Origin: JASHSH01 sp036490215
GTDB lineage: Bacteria; Pseudomonadota; Alphaproteobacteria; Rhodospirillales; Magnetospirillaceae
Direction of reading: 5' to 3'
DNA length: 55,441 bases
Assembly (NCBI GenBank): GCA_036490215.1
Contig: DASXEH010000024.1
Coordinates: forward strand, 1-55,441
The notes under the pieces are model-generated. The model was not told the DNA's origin and did no database searches. It saw nothing but the letters and a program-made list of their open reading frames with translations. Positions 27,777-38,519 of this stretch are shown one piece after another; within the stretch, counting starts at the first letter, position 1, and each line of letters begins with the position of its first letter. A program made the translations under genes and the position numbers.

Positions 27777-28550
27777 TTAGCCCTTCAAGTTCTTGTTGAA
27801 GAAGTCGAGCGTCCGGCTCCAGGCGAGCTGGGTCTCGGCTTTGTGGTAATTCGCGCCGGTCGGATTGGCGAAGGCATGCGGCGCGTCGTACCAGTAGACG
27901 GTCTCGGTCTTGCCATCCTGCTTCATCGCCGCTTCGAACTTGCCGACCATCTCGTGATTCATACGCGGGTCCTGCGTGCCGAAATGGCCGAGCACCGGGC
28001 CCTTCAATTTAGCGAGTTGCTCCGCGGGCAGATCGCATTTGCCGTAGTAGATCACCGTCGCATCCACGGGCCGCGCGATCGAACCGAGCAGCGCGTAACC
28101 ACCGCCGAAGCACCAGCCGATGATGCCGAGCTTGCCGTTGCCGTCTTTCGTCTTGCGGCCCCAATCGATCCAGGCCGCTGCGGTCTCGGTCGCCTCCTCG
28201 GGCTTTACATTGGCCACCAGTTTCGAGGCTTCGTCCGGTGTCGTCGCGGCCGGCACGCCCATCAGGTCCAGCGCGAGGGCGGTATAGCCTTGCGCGGCGA
28301 AGTCCACGGCCACCGCCTTGATCTGGTCATTCAGACCCCACCACTCGTGCACCAGGATGATCACCGGCGCGGGTGTCGCGGCGGGCTTGGCCAGCGCGCC
28401 CGAAACCTTGCGGCCGTTGGGCGTGGTGATCGTGACGGATTCGGTGGCGGAAGCGGCGGCGCGGGCGAGTTCGGGATCGGCGAGAATCGTGGCCAGCGGC
28501 AAACCGGCAAGACCCTGCAATAGGCGGCGGCGATCGAATTGAACGGTCAT
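27777..28550 (-). CDS. Dienelactone hydrolase family protein with Tat-type signal
   Basis: A 257-residue alpha/beta hydrolase. The N-terminus FDRRRLLQGLAGLPLATIL has the twin-arginine pattern (R-R-x-L-L-Q) and a hydrophobic stretch, so periplasmic export by Tat is likely. The catalytic triad is Cys147 (GWCFGGGYAL, the DLH-type Cys nucleophile), Asp194 (FGTQDPRM) and His225 (YDAPHAF). Homologues are often annotated as carboxymethylenebutenolidase, but exported versions have unknown substrates. It lies downstream of rpmB on the same strand with a hairpin in the gap. Confidence 0.87.
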   Translation of the reverse strand: MTVQFDRRRLLQGLAGLPLATILADPELARAAASATESVTITTPNGRKVSGALAKPAATPAPVIILVHEWWGLNDQIKAVAVDFAAQGYTALALDLMGVPAATTPDEASKLVANVKPEEATETAAAWIDWGRKTKDGNGKLGIIGWCFGGGYALLGSIARPVDATVIYYGKCDLPAEQLAKLKGPVLGHFGTQDPRMNHEMVGKFEAAMKQDGKTETVYWYDAPHAFANPTGANYHKAETQLAWSRTLDFFNKNLKG

Positions 28551-28601
28551 GGCGAAACGCTCCCGGTAAAGGGCAGTCCGCCGAAAGCGTACGAACGCAA
28601 A

Positions 28602-28621
28602 CCGGGCTCGAACAAGCCCGG
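28602..28621 (-). terminator. Probable terminator of rpmB
   Basis: Read on the minus strand, CCGGGCT pairs with AGCCCGG across a 6-nt loop and is followed by TTTGCGTT. It is in the 127 bp gap between rpmB and the hydrolase gene. A second inverted repeat, AGCGGCGGT-AG-ACCGCCGCT (28651-28670), lies just after the rpmB stop and could also contribute. Confidence 0.5.
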
Positions 28622-28677
28622 AAGGGTTACGTTTGGTTACCTGGGAGAGAAGCGGCGGTAGACCGCCGCTAGCCGAA

Positions 28678-28971
28678 TTAGGCCGCTTTGCGGGCCAGCG
28701 CCTTCTCGATGCGGCGCTTCAGGCGCAGCGCTTCTTCGGGCAGCTTGGTGTTCGAGACCGAGAGCAGATAGGCGTCGATGCCGCCGTTCTTCTCGATGGT
28801 CTTGATGGTGCGCGAGGCAACGCGCAGGCGGACGCTCTGACCGAGTGCGTCGGACAGAACCGAGGTCTCCTGCAGGTTGGGCAGGTACCGGCGCCGGGTC
28901 TTATTGTTGGCGTGGCTGACGTTATTACCCGTCTGGACGCCCTTCCCGGTGATGCTGCAACGACGCGACAT
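28678..28971 (-). CDS. rpmB: 50S ribosomal protein bL28
   Basis: A 97-residue ribosomal protein. It begins MSRRCSITGKGVQTGNNVSH and continues ANNKTRRRYLPNLQETSVLS, the standard L28 sequence, with the alphaproteobacterial C-terminal extension LPEEALRLKRRIEKALARKAA. The ATG at 28971 has AAGGCAG upstream. The frame is open a further 200 bp upstream, but that stretch does not resemble L28. A promoter candidate lies about 60 bp upstream. Confidence 0.96.
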   Translation of the reverse strand: MSRRCSITGKGVQTGNNVSHANNKTRRRYLPNLQETSVLSDALGQSVRLRVASRTIKTIEKNGGIDAYLLSVSNTKLPEEALRLKRRIEKALARKAA

Positions 28972-29032
28972 GATTGATCTGCCTTGCTTTTTCCGATACC
29001 GCCCGCACAGGGATTCCCGCGCGGAAACGGGG

Positions 29033-29061
29033 TTTTTAAGGCTCCGGGGGGGCTGGGTCAA
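29033..29061 (-). promoter_or_regulatory. Candidate rpmB promoter
   Basis: On the minus strand, TTGACC (29061-29056) and TAAAAA (29038-29033) are separated by 17 bp. The first base of rpmB is 62 bp downstream. The remaining gap up to 29235 is GC-rich and shows no gene. Confidence 0.4.
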
Positions 29062-29235
29062 GGAGATTCTGGGCCGCAAATTCAGGCGGATACCGAGGTC
29101 CCCGCGGAGCGGGCACGGCCCGCGACTAGGCCATTGAGGCCGCGCGCAGCAAGCGAAGCGCCGCGAAGCGGGAGCCAAGCGCGGCGGACGCCGCCCGCCG
29201 GCGATTGAGGGACCAAAACCTAAAGCAACCCGCCC

Positions 29236-30222
29236 CTACAACAAACTCGCCAGAACCCGGTCCGGCGGGGCGTGGCCGTCGACATGGGCGCGGATGTTGA
29301 TCAGCACCTTCTCTCCGGTGGCGATGCGGCCTTCGATCGTGTTCGAGCCGATATGCGGCAGCAGGATCACATTGTCGAGTTCGAGCAGTTTGGGCGTGAT
29401 CGCCGGCTCATGCTCATAGACGTCGAGACCCGCACCGGCGAGCGCGCCGGTCGACAGCATGCGGGTCAGCACCGCCTCGTCGACCACGTTGCCGCGGGCC
29501 GTGTTGACCAGATAGGCATGCGGCTGCAGCAGCGCCAGGCGCCGCGCCGACAGAAGATGGAAGGTGGCCGGGGTGTGCGGGCAATGGATCGAGATCACGT
29601 CCATCCGCGCCAGCATCTGATCGAGGCTTTCCCAATAGGTGGCCTCGAGCTCGGTCTCGATGTCGGGATGAACCCGTTTGCGATTGTGATAGTGGATGGC
29701 AAGGCCGAAGCCGCGCGCGCGCCGCGCCACCGCTTGTCCAATACGACCCATGCCGACGATGCCCAGCCGCTTGCCCCAGATGCGATGGCCCAGCATGAAG
29801 GTCGGTGCCCAGCCGTTCCACTTACCCGAACGCGCCAGACGCGTGGCTTCGGCCAGCCGGCGCGGCACGGCCAGGATCAGCGCCATGGTCATATCGGCAG
29901 TGTCTTCGGTCAGCACATCGGGCGTATTGGTGACGGCGATGCCCTTGGCGCGCGCCGCGGCCAGGTCGATATGATCGACACCCGCGCCGAAATTGGCGAG
30001 CAGCTTGAGATTGGGTCCGGCCTGATTGATCAGCGCCGCATCGATGCGGTCGGTCACAGTCGGCACCAGCACATCGGCGGTCTGCATCGCCGATGCCAGT
30101 TCGTCCTGGGTCATCGTGTGGTCGTCGGGATTGAGCCGCGTTTGGAACAGCTCCATCATCCGCGTCTCGATCGCGTCGGGCAGCTTACGCGTGACGACGA
30201 CCAGCGGCTTCTTGGCTCCCAT
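29236..30222 (-). CDS. D-2-hydroxyacid dehydrogenase (glyoxylate/hydroxypyruvate reductase type)
   Basis: A 328-residue NAD(P)H-dependent oxidoreductase. The nucleotide-binding motif is LGIVGMGRIGQAVARRARGF. The catalytic set of the family is present: Arg in VNTARGNVVDE, Glu in LDVYEHEP and His in ILLPHIGSNT. The N-terminus KKPLVVVTRKLPDAIETRMM is that of the GyaR/GhrB group. ATG 30222 was chosen because GGAG lies eight bases upstream; a GTG nine bases earlier is possible but less well placed. It may reduce glyoxylate or hydroxypyruvate, but substrate is inferred from family only. Confidence 0.88.
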   Translation of the reverse strand: MGAKKPLVVVTRKLPDAIETRMMELFQTRLNPDDHTMTQDELASAMQTADVLVPTVTDRIDAALINQAGPNLKLLANFGAGVDHIDLAAARAKGIAVTNTPDVLTEDTADMTMALILAVPRRLAEATRLARSGKWNGWAPTFMLGHRIWGKRLGIVGMGRIGQAVARRARGFGLAIHYHNRKRVHPDIETELEATYWESLDQMLARMDVISIHCPHTPATFHLLSARRLALLQPHAYLVNTARGNVVDEAVLTRMLSTGALAGAGLDVYEHEPAITPKLLELDNVILLPHIGSNTIEGRIATGEKVLINIRAHVDGHAPPDRVLASLL

Positions 30223-30447
30223 CCACCGCACTCCGCTTCTTGATACTGTGCTGTTTACGATTCAGGCCCGTTGGTGTCTTTGGCGTGGCCCGTGCCCGAC
30301 GCTCTATCAAGCGGGCCGCCGCTTGTCCAGCGCGGCGCAGTTTCATCGCGTATCCCGGTATTGTGCGGCGCACGCGATTGTTCAGTCCGGCTGCGCCCTT
30401 TCCTTGACCCTCGGGTGTTGGGCTGGCAGAACAGTCACGCAATTGCG

Positions 30448-30966
30448 ATGAAGCCTTTTCATTTCCGTTTCGCCCTGGTCGTTCTCTGCGTGGTCGTAGC
30501 CCTCGCGCCCTTGGCGCGTGCGGCCACCCAGGCGCTGAATGGCGGCAGTGGCCTGCCGCTTCCGCGTTTCGTTTCCTTGCGGACGGACGAAGCCAATCTG
30601 CGCAGCGGCCCCGGCACGCGGTATCCGGTCGATTGGGTCTATACCCGCCGCGACCTGCCGGTCGAGGTGATCGCCGAATTCGAGGCCTGGCGGAAGATCC
30701 GCGACTGGCAGGGCACCGAGGGCTGGCTGCACGAGACCTTCCTCTCGCCCAAGCGCACGATCGTGGTCACCGGCGAGCGGCGGCGTCTGCGCGCCGATCC
30801 CGACGACAAATCGCCGGCATTGGCGCTGCTCGAACCCAATGTGGTTGCAAAACTGCTGACCTGCCCGCATCAGCAGAACTACTGCCGTGTCGAAGTGCAG
30901 AACGTGCAGGGCTGGCTGCAGCGCAATGAATTCTGGGGCGTCTACCCCGGCGAATATTTGGAGTAA
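30448..30966 (+). CDS. Periplasmic SH3-domain protein
   Basis: A 172-residue exported protein. The ATG at 30448 opens a signal peptide (MKPFHFRFALVVLCVVVALA followed by PLARA). The frame is open another 177 bp upstream, but that region is not signal-like. Two bacterial SH3-type segments follow: FVSLRTDEANLRSGPGTRYP leading to WVYTRRDLPVEVIAEFEAWR and GTEGWLHETFLS, then VVTGERRRLRADPDDKSPAL ending in VQGWLQRNEFWGVY. Such proteins are common in alphaproteobacteria and may bind peptidoglycan, but no function is established. The 216 bp gap upstream of it holds no recognisable gene. Confidence 0.82.
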   Translation: MKPFHFRFALVVLCVVVALAPLARAATQALNGGSGLPLPRFVSLRTDEANLRSGPGTRYPVDWVYTRRDLPVEVIAEFEAWRKIRDWQGTEGWLHETFLSPKRTIVVTGERRRLRADPDDKSPALALLEPNVVAKLLTCPHQQNYCRVEVQNVQGWLQRNEFWGVYPGEYLE

Positions 30967-30984
30967 ACGGGCCTATATCGCTTC

Positions 30985-31123
30985 CGTCACCCCGGACAAG
31001 TGAGCGTTAGCGAACGCCGAGCCGGGGTCCAGGAGACAGTTGCGCGCAGCGCCTGCCGTGCATCAGTAAGTTATATGCTCGTTGCCGCTCGCGGACTGGA
31101 CCCCCGCCTTCGCGGGGGTGACG
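30985..31123. repeat. Palindromic element, family B (long variant)
   Basis: It starts CGTCACCCCGG and ends CCCCCGCCTTCGCGGGGGTGACG. Compared with the other B copies at 43778 and 49743 it is about 60 bp longer. The extra DNA contains a hairpin GCGTT-AGCG-AACGC near 31003 and GCGCGCAGCGC near 31043. It fills the gap between two convergent genes. Confidence 0.75.
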
Positions 31124-31154
31124 GTCATTGGGAAACGGAACAGCGACGCAAGCG

Positions 31155-31364
31155 TCAGTTGCTGTCGGCGTTCGCCGTGCTCAACACCGGACGCGCTTCG
31201 TCCTCTTGAAGCGCGGCAACCACCCGCAGGTGGTCTTCCCAGTTGTCGAGAAATTCCTGAATCGCCTGCTGCGTGCAGTCGGCGACACTTTGATCCATCT
31301 GCGCGGCGAGCGCTTCCAAACGCTTCTGCGACTCGTCCGAGAGAGAGATCGTTAACTTTGGCAT
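31155..31364 (-). CDS. Ribbon-helix-helix (CopG-like) protein
   Basis: A 69-residue DNA-binding protein. MPKLTISLSDESQKRLEALA is a typical RHH beta-strand plus helix A, followed by AQMDQSVADCTQQAIQEFLD as helix B. ATG 31364 begins the RHH strand; an upstream in-frame start adds four residues. RHH proteins of this size are often antitoxins, but no toxin-like gene lies beside it. The downstream gap contains only a repeat element. It is divergent from the PBP1A gene across an AT-rich region, so it may act there. Confidence 0.75.
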   Translation of the reverse strand: MPKLTISLSDESQKRLEALAAQMDQSVADCTQQAIQEFLDNWEDHLRVVAALQEDEARPVLSTANADSN

Positions 31365-31497
31365 TACCAACCCCAACTACACTTACCGGATTAACCTAAA
31401 CCGGCACGGCTTAATCCCCGCCTAAAAAATATCGTAATTTAGTCGCAGATTAGGTGCAAGACATTGTTAAGACTTGCGGATTCAGGGGTGGGCGGGA

Positions 31498-33735
<2,238 letters not shown>

Positions 33736-33816
33736 TCGGGCGGCTAAGGTCGCATCGCCGATTGCGCGGCCGGCGCGCTGCTCCTACCCTCGCGGGATAA
33801 CGCAGGGGAGGAACCG

Positions 33817-34443
33817 GTGGCCGAATACACGCTCTATGGCGATGCGCTCTCGGGCAATTGCTACAAGGTCGCGCTGATGCTGACGCTCACCGGCTGCGAT
33901 TGGCGGGTGACGTTCGAAGACTATATGAGCGGCGTGACGCGTACCGACGACTATCGCGCCACGCTCAACGAGCAGGGCGAGATGCCGGTGCTCGACCACA
34001 ACGGCAAGCGGCTCAGCCAGAGCGGCGTCATCCTCACCTATCTCAGCACCCGCACCGGCAAGTTCGGCGGCAAGAGCGAAGACGAGCGACTCGAAATCCT
34101 GCGCTGGATCCTGTTCGACAATCACAAGTTCACCAGCTATTTCGCCACGCTGCGTTTTCTGTTCGGCATCCAGAAGACGGGTGAGACACCCGTGGTCGAA
34201 TTCCTGCGCGGCCGCGCGCTGACCGCCTGGGGCATCGCCGACAAGCATCTCGCCAACAGCCCATTCATCGTCGGCGACGCGCCCACCATCGCCGATTTCT
34301 CGATGGCGGGTTACGTCTTCTACCCCGAGGAGACCGGCATCGATCGCGCGAAGTTCCCGCACCTCAATGCCTGGACGGAACGGCTCAAGGCGCTGCCGGG
34401 CTGGAAACATCCTTACGACTTGCTGCCGGCGAAGGCGGGCTGA
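33817..34443 (+). CDS. Glutathione S-transferase family protein
   Basis: A 208-residue two-domain protein. The N-terminal thioredoxin fold begins YTLYGDALSGNCYKVALMLT, with the Ser/Cys-containing active-site loop, and includes GEMPVLDHNGKRLSQSGVIL, the glutathione-binding cis-Pro and Ser segment. The C-terminal helical domain has the capping-box-like PFIVGDAPTIADFSMAGYVF. The start is a GTG preceded by GGGGAGG at good distance. Substrate unknown. Convergent with the MFS gene. Confidence 0.88.
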   Translation: MAEYTLYGDALSGNCYKVALMLTLTGCDWRVTFEDYMSGVTRTDDYRATLNEQGEMPVLDHNGKRLSQSGVILTYLSTRTGKFGGKSEDERLEILRWILFDNHKFTSYFATLRFLFGIQKTGETPVVEFLRGRALTAWGIADKHLANSPFIVGDAPTIADFSMAGYVFYPEETGIDRAKFPHLNAWTERLKALPGWKHPYDLLPAKAG

Positions 34444-34450
34444 TCCTTTT

Positions 34451-34534
34451 CGTCATCGCGAGGAAGCATCGCTGACGAAGCGATCCAGGATCTCGTTGCG
34501 AAGCTGGATTGCTTCGCTTGCGCTCGCAATGACG
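34451..34534. repeat. Palindromic element, family C
   Basis: CGTCATCGCGAGGAAGC opens the element and GCGCTCGCAATGACG closes it, with inner arms AGCGATCCAGGATC and GCTGGATTGCTTCGC. One copy only in this window. It lies between the convergent GST and MFS genes and may serve as a bidirectional terminator. Confidence 0.75.
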
Positions 34535-34537
34535 AAA

Positions 34538-35734
34538 CTATACCGCCGGTCGCGCGCGGCGCAGCACCGTCTGCTGGATCACCGCCGTCACCGTCCAACC
34601 CAGCGCGACGAAGACGGCGAGGATCAGCGTCGTGCCGTCGAACAATTCGCCCGCGATCCAGCCGGCGATCGAACCCACGCCCATCTGCATCGCGCCAAGC
34701 CAGGCCGACGCGCTGCCGGCGATGCGCGGATGGCCCGAGAGCGCGACGGCTGTTGCGTTCGGTAGAACCAAGCCCACGCCCAGCATCGTCAACGCCACCG
34801 GCCCGATCACTGCGGCCACCGTCTGCACCTTGAACAGCGCCAAGGCGAGAATGACGATGCCCGAGATCAGGCCGATCCCGATCCCAATCATCATGGTGCG
34901 TTCCAGCGGCACGCGATGCGACAGGCGCGCCGCCACGGTGCTGCCGGTCATGAAACACGCCACGGGAACGGCGAAGAAGTAGCCGAAATGTTGCGGGCTG
35001 ACGCCGAGCACATCGATCAGCACGAAAGAGGCCAGCGAGACATAGGACAGCATGCCAACATAGACGAAGGCCGTGGCGAAGGCGCAGCCGGCGAAGACGC
35101 GATCCCTGAACAGCGTCTTGGCCGCGGTGACGATGCGCGCCGGGCGCAGCGCCAGCGGATCGCGCTCATGGATCGTCTCGCCCAGGATGAAATAGGCGGT
35201 GGTGAAGACCACCACACCAAACCCGGCCATCACCACGAAATTCGCCCACCAGCCGATTTTGATCAGCAAGCCGCCGATCATCGGCGCGACCGCGGGCGCC
35301 ACCGACATGAAGGCGGCCAGCATCGCCATCATCCTGGCACCTTGCTCGCGGCCGAACAGATCGCGCACCACCGCGCGTGCGACGACCGGGCCGGCGCACG
35401 CGCCAAAGGCCTGCACGGCGCGGAAGACGATCAGCGCGGTGATGCTGGTTGACGATAGGCAGAGCAGTCCGCCGATCGTGTAGATCACCATGCCGCCCAA
35501 CAGCACCGGGCGGCGGCCATAGCGATCCGACAGCGGGCCATAGAACAGCTGCGCAGCGGCCAAGGTCGCGGCGAACACGCTCAAGGTCAGCTGCGCGCCC
35601 GAGACATCGGTGTTGAACACGTGCGTCATCTCGGGCAGCGACGGCAGATAGATATCGACCGACATCGGGCCGAAGGCGACCAAAGCCACCAACAGCGCCG
35701 TCAGGGCCGGTGTGGCGCGAGCGGAACCATTCAT
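34538..35734 (-). CDS. Bcr/CflA-type MFS efflux transporter
   Basis: A 398-residue polytopic inner-membrane transporter with about 12 helices. Motif A is GPLSDRYGRRPVLLGGMVIY after helix 2, and the family segment VARAVVRDLFGREQGARMMA is present. It is a paralogue of the pump at 22932-24140 but is not next to a regulator. It is 16 bp downstream of the YgjP-type gene on the same strand, and ygjP follows ycgN, so the three may form one operon. Substrate is unknown. Confidence 0.92.
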   Translation of the reverse strand: MNGSARATPALTALLVALVAFGPMSVDIYLPSLPEMTHVFNTDVSGAQLTLSVFAATLAAAQLFYGPLSDRYGRRPVLLGGMVIYTIGGLLCLSSTSITALIVFRAVQAFGACAGPVVARAVVRDLFGREQGARMMAMLAAFMSVAPAVAPMIGGLLIKIGWWANFVVMAGFGVVVFTTAYFILGETIHERDPLALRPARIVTAAKTLFRDRVFAGCAFATAFVYVGMLSYVSLASFVLIDVLGVSPQHFGYFFAVPVACFMTGSTVAARLSHRVPLERTMMIGIGIGLISGIVILALALFKVQTVAAVIGPVALTMLGVGLVLPNATAVALSGHPRIAGSASAWLGAMQMGVGSIAGWIAGELFDGTTLILAVFVALGWTVTAVIQQTVLRRARPAV

Positions 35735-35750
35735 GGGGGAGGCGTTTTCG

Positions 35751-36455
35751 TCAGCCGTAGCGCTGCAGTTCGGGACCGTGGCCGTCGAGCCAGGCGCGCG
35801 CCTCGGCGAAATCGGGCATCAGTTTTTCGACCAGTGCCCAGAACTTTGGCCCGTGATTGAGATGGGCCAGATGCGCGACCTCATGCGCGACCACATAATC
35901 GAGCACATTGGCCGGCGCGAGGATCAACCGCCACGAGAACGACAGGTCGCCCTTATGCGTGCAGCTGCCCCAACGCGCGCGCGGGTCGCGAATGCTGATG
36001 CGGCGGATCGACTTTTCGATGCGTTCGGCCAGGGCTTCGGCGCGGCGGCTGATCCGCTCGCGCGCGCGGCGCTTCAACCACTCCACAACCTTCTGCGCGA
36101 ATTGCTCACGCGCACCGCCAACGATGATCAACGCGCCCACAGCGTGCACGCGTGTCGGCGCATGGCGATCCCAGTGCAGCACATATTGCGTACCGCCCAC
36201 CGTGATCTCGACGCCGGGTTCGAACGACACGCGCGGCGGCAACTCGGCCAGACGTGCGCGCAACCACGCGGCATTGCTCTGCGCGAAATCGCGGCCTTCG
36301 CGTAAAGCGGCGCGCGGCGGCAGCACCAACACGGCTTCGCCCTTGCGCGCATCGACCCTGATCCTGACGCGGCGTGCGCGTGCTGTACGCATAACCACCA
36401 GGGGCCGCGACAACCCCGTTACGTAGATGCTGTCGCCGTTATTGTTGCTTGGCAT
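35751..36455 (-). CDS. YgjP-like metal-dependent hydrolase (M48-related)
   Basis: A 234-residue protein with the zinc motif HEVAHLAHLNHGPKFW (HExxH plus a further His) near the C-terminus. The conserved ISIRDPRARWGSCTHKGDLS and FSWRLILAPANVLDYVVAHE precede it. This is the YgjP/DUF45 family, related to SprT- and WLM-type metallopeptidases, whose physiological substrate is not established. No signal peptide is present, so it is cytoplasmic. It lies between the YcgN-type and MFS genes with 14-16 bp gaps. Confidence 0.88.
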   Translation of the reverse strand: MPSNNNGDSIYVTGLSRPLVVMRTARARRVRIRVDARKGEAVLVLPPRAALREGRDFAQSNAAWLRARLAELPPRVSFEPGVEITVGGTQYVLHWDRHAPTRVHAVGALIIVGGAREQFAQKVVEWLKRRARERISRRAEALAERIEKSIRRISIRDPRARWGSCTHKGDLSFSWRLILAPANVLDYVVAHEVAHLAHLNHGPKFWALVEKLMPDFAEARAWLDGHGPELQRYG

Positions 36456-36469
36456 GTCCGCAGCCTGTC

Positions 36470-36931
36470 CTATTTGGGCCAGGAAACGATGTGGTGTTCG
36501 AGAATGTCAGCCTTGCGTTCGGGAACCGCGCGCCCGCGCACCGACTGCCCGGCGGCGTGCACCGTCTCGCGATCACCCGAGACCAGATGATGCCACCAGT
36601 ACAGCTCCTCGCCATTGGCCAGCAGCCGGTAGGCGCAGGTGGAGGGCAGCCATTTCAACTTCTTCACCTCGTCGGGCGTCAGCTGAACGCAGTCATCCAC
36701 CTTGGACTGGCGATTGGGATAGTCCTTGCAGCGGCAGCTCTTGGTGTCGAGCAGCCGACAGGCGACGTTGGTGTACTGGATCTCGCGCGGCCGCTCGAAT
36801 TGCAGTTTGTGCAGGCAGCATTTGCCGCAGCCGTCGCACAATGACTCCCATTCGGCCTGGGTCATTTGCGACAGCTTCTTCGTGCGCCAGAATGGATCTT
36901 CTGGCGAAATAGGTTGCCGTTTCGGGGTCAT
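36470..36931 (-). CDS. YcgN-family cysteine-cluster protein (UPF0260)
   Basis: A 153-residue cytoplasmic protein. The cysteine cluster is CDGCGKCCLHKL near the N-terminus, followed by ACRLLDTKSCRCKDYPNRQS and VDDCVQL. The spacing is that of the YcgN/YkgJ zinc- or iron-binding families. Function is unknown in detail. It is upstream of the YgjP gene and is probably the first gene of a three-gene unit. An unusually AT-rich stretch (37011-37043) lies about 100 bp upstream and may carry its promoter. Confidence 0.9.
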   Translation of the reverse strand: MTPKRQPISPEDPFWRTKKLSQMTQAEWESLCDGCGKCCLHKLQFERPREIQYTNVACRLLDTKSCRCKDYPNRQSKVDDCVQLTPDEVKKLKWLPSTCAYRLLANGEELYWWHHLVSGDRETVHAAGQSVRGRAVPERKADILEHHIVSWPK

Positions 36932-37055
36932 CGAGAAAGCCTCTCTGACCCAAACCTTAGCTTGTACCGCAGCGCAGCGCCAGTCCCGCCGCCGGGGCAG
37001 TCTTGTGACAATTAAGGTATTGAAAATTAATAATTTTATTACTGGCCGAAACGCG

Positions 37056-38375
37056 TCATGCCGCGTCGATCAGATGCATGAACGAACCCATGACCCGGCC
37101 CTGGACCTGGCCCATCGGGCCGAGGTCCCGGCCCCGCGCATCGGCCACGGCGAACAGGCTGGGGCCGCCCGTTTGGGTTTCCGTGGCGTAGTGAAATTCA
37201 TGGGCGCGGAATCGGGCGCCGGCCGGTCCGAGCGGCGAGTCGGCGGCGAGTGTGCAGCGGCGATAACCGAGATGCAGGCGCCGCGTCTTGAAGCTAGTCG
37301 CCAGCGGCAGCAGGTTGGCCATCGTGTGCGTCTCACCGTCGGCGTCTTCGAGTGTCGCGCCGAGCGTCATCGCGCCACCGCACTCGCCCAGGATCGCCGC
37401 ACTGCGCTCGGCAGACGCGCGCAACCCATCGAGGAAGCGCGCGTTGTTGGCGAGAACGCCCGCGTGCAATTCGGGATAACCGCCGGGCAGATAGACGGCA
37501 TCTGAGTCCATCGCCGGTGCTTCGTCGGCAAGCGGCGAGAAGAACGACAGTGCCGCGCCCGCGTCGCGCCATCCCATCAGCGTCTCGGGATAGGCGAAGG
37601 CAAACGCGTCGTCACGTGCGATCGCGATGCGCTGGCCCAGCGGTGGAATCGGCGCAATGGATGGCGCGGGTTCGATGCGCGCCGGCTGCGCCAGGCGGAT
37701 CAGAGCATCGATGTCGATATGGTCGCCGACGATCTTCGCGGCATAGGCAATGCGCGATTCGATGTCGTGTGTCTCGCGCGCCTGCACCAGACCGAGATGA
37801 CGCTCGGGCAACATCAACGCGGGATCGCGCGGCAACCAGCCGAGCAGCGGAATCGCCGGCATTGCAGCGGTGCAGGCCTCTTCGATCAGCGCGCGATGGT
37901 TCGGCCCGCTGACGCGATTGAACACGGCGCCCACTACATGCACATCGGGATGATGACTCGCGAAGCCGCGCAACGTCGCGGCGGCCGATCCCGATTGCCG
38001 CATCGCGTCGATCAGCAGAATCACCGGCCAGCCGGTCAGCGCGGCGATCTCGGCGGTCGAGCCTGACGACTCGCCAGCCAATGCGGGCGCGCCATCGAAC
38101 AATCCCATAACGCCTTCGCAGATCGTCAGCGTATGCGCGCTCGATTGCGTGACGCGCGCGGCCAGCGTCGCCGGCCGCATTGCCCAGGAATCGAGATTGG
38201 GGCAGGGGCCGCGCGACGCGGCCATCAGAAAGGCAGGGTCGATATAGTCGGGCCCGACCTTGGCGGCGGCGGCGTCGATCCCGCGATCGGCCAGGGCGCG
38301 CAGCAGTCCCAGCGTGAAGACGGTCTTGCCGCTGCCCGATGACGGCGCCGCGATGATGAGCCCGGTTCCGGTCAT
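37056..38375 (-). CDS. cobB: Cobyrinate / hydrogenobyrinate a,c-diamide synthase
   Basis: A 439-residue ATP- and glutamine-dependent enzyme that amidates the a and c side chains of the corrin ring. The N-terminal dethiobiotin-synthetase-like domain has the P-loop APSSGSGKTVFTLG near residues 9-22, then KVGPDYIDPAFL. The C-terminal class I glutamine amidotransferase domain has the Cys nucleophile in ILGECGGAMTLG and the His in RFRAHEFHY. In the aerobic pathway its substrate is hydrogenobyrinic acid. It is on the minus strand, separated from sco1 by a palindromic element. Confidence 0.95.
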   Translation of the reverse strand: MTGTGLIIAAPSSGSGKTVFTLGLLRALADRGIDAAAAKVGPDYIDPAFLMAASRGPCPNLDSWAMRPATLAARVTQSSAHTLTICEGVMGLFDGAPALAGESSGSTAEIAALTGWPVILLIDAMRQSGSAAATLRGFASHHPDVHVVGAVFNRVSGPNHRALIEEACTAAMPAIPLLGWLPRDPALMLPERHLGLVQARETHDIESRIAYAAKIVGDHIDIDALIRLAQPARIEPAPSIAPIPPLGQRIAIARDDAFAFAYPETLMGWRDAGAALSFFSPLADEAPAMDSDAVYLPGGYPELHAGVLANNARFLDGLRASAERSAAILGECGGAMTLGATLEDADGETHTMANLLPLATSFKTRRLHLGYRRCTLAADSPLGPAGARFRAHEFHYATETQTGGPSLFAVADARGRDLGPMGQVQGRVMGSFMHLIDAA

Positions 38376-38390
38376 GGCTTTTTCTGGTGG

Positions 38391-38490
38391 CTCATCCTTC
38401 GAGGCCCGCGTTGCGGGCGCCTCAGGACGAGGACTTTCAAATAATCCCTCATGGTGAGGTGCTTTGCGCCAGCAAAGCCTCGAACCATGA
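38391..38490. repeat. Palindromic element, family D copy 1
   Basis: It begins CTCATCCTTCGAGGC and CCTCAGGACGAGG, followed by an AT-rich TCAAATAATC centre and a second hairpin CCTCATGGTGAGG...CCTCGAACCATGA. The same arrangement occurs in the opposite orientation at 51858-51947. It lies between sco1 and cobB. Confidence 0.75.
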
Positions 38491-38519
38491 TCGCAGGGTG
38501 TGGGCGTCTCAGCGGAGTC

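Noticed and set aside
30232..30447. A possible RNA gene in the 216 bp gap before the SH3 gene
   Set aside because: No tRNA cloverleaf, TTC-loop sequence or CCA end is visible, and no conserved RNA motif was recognised.
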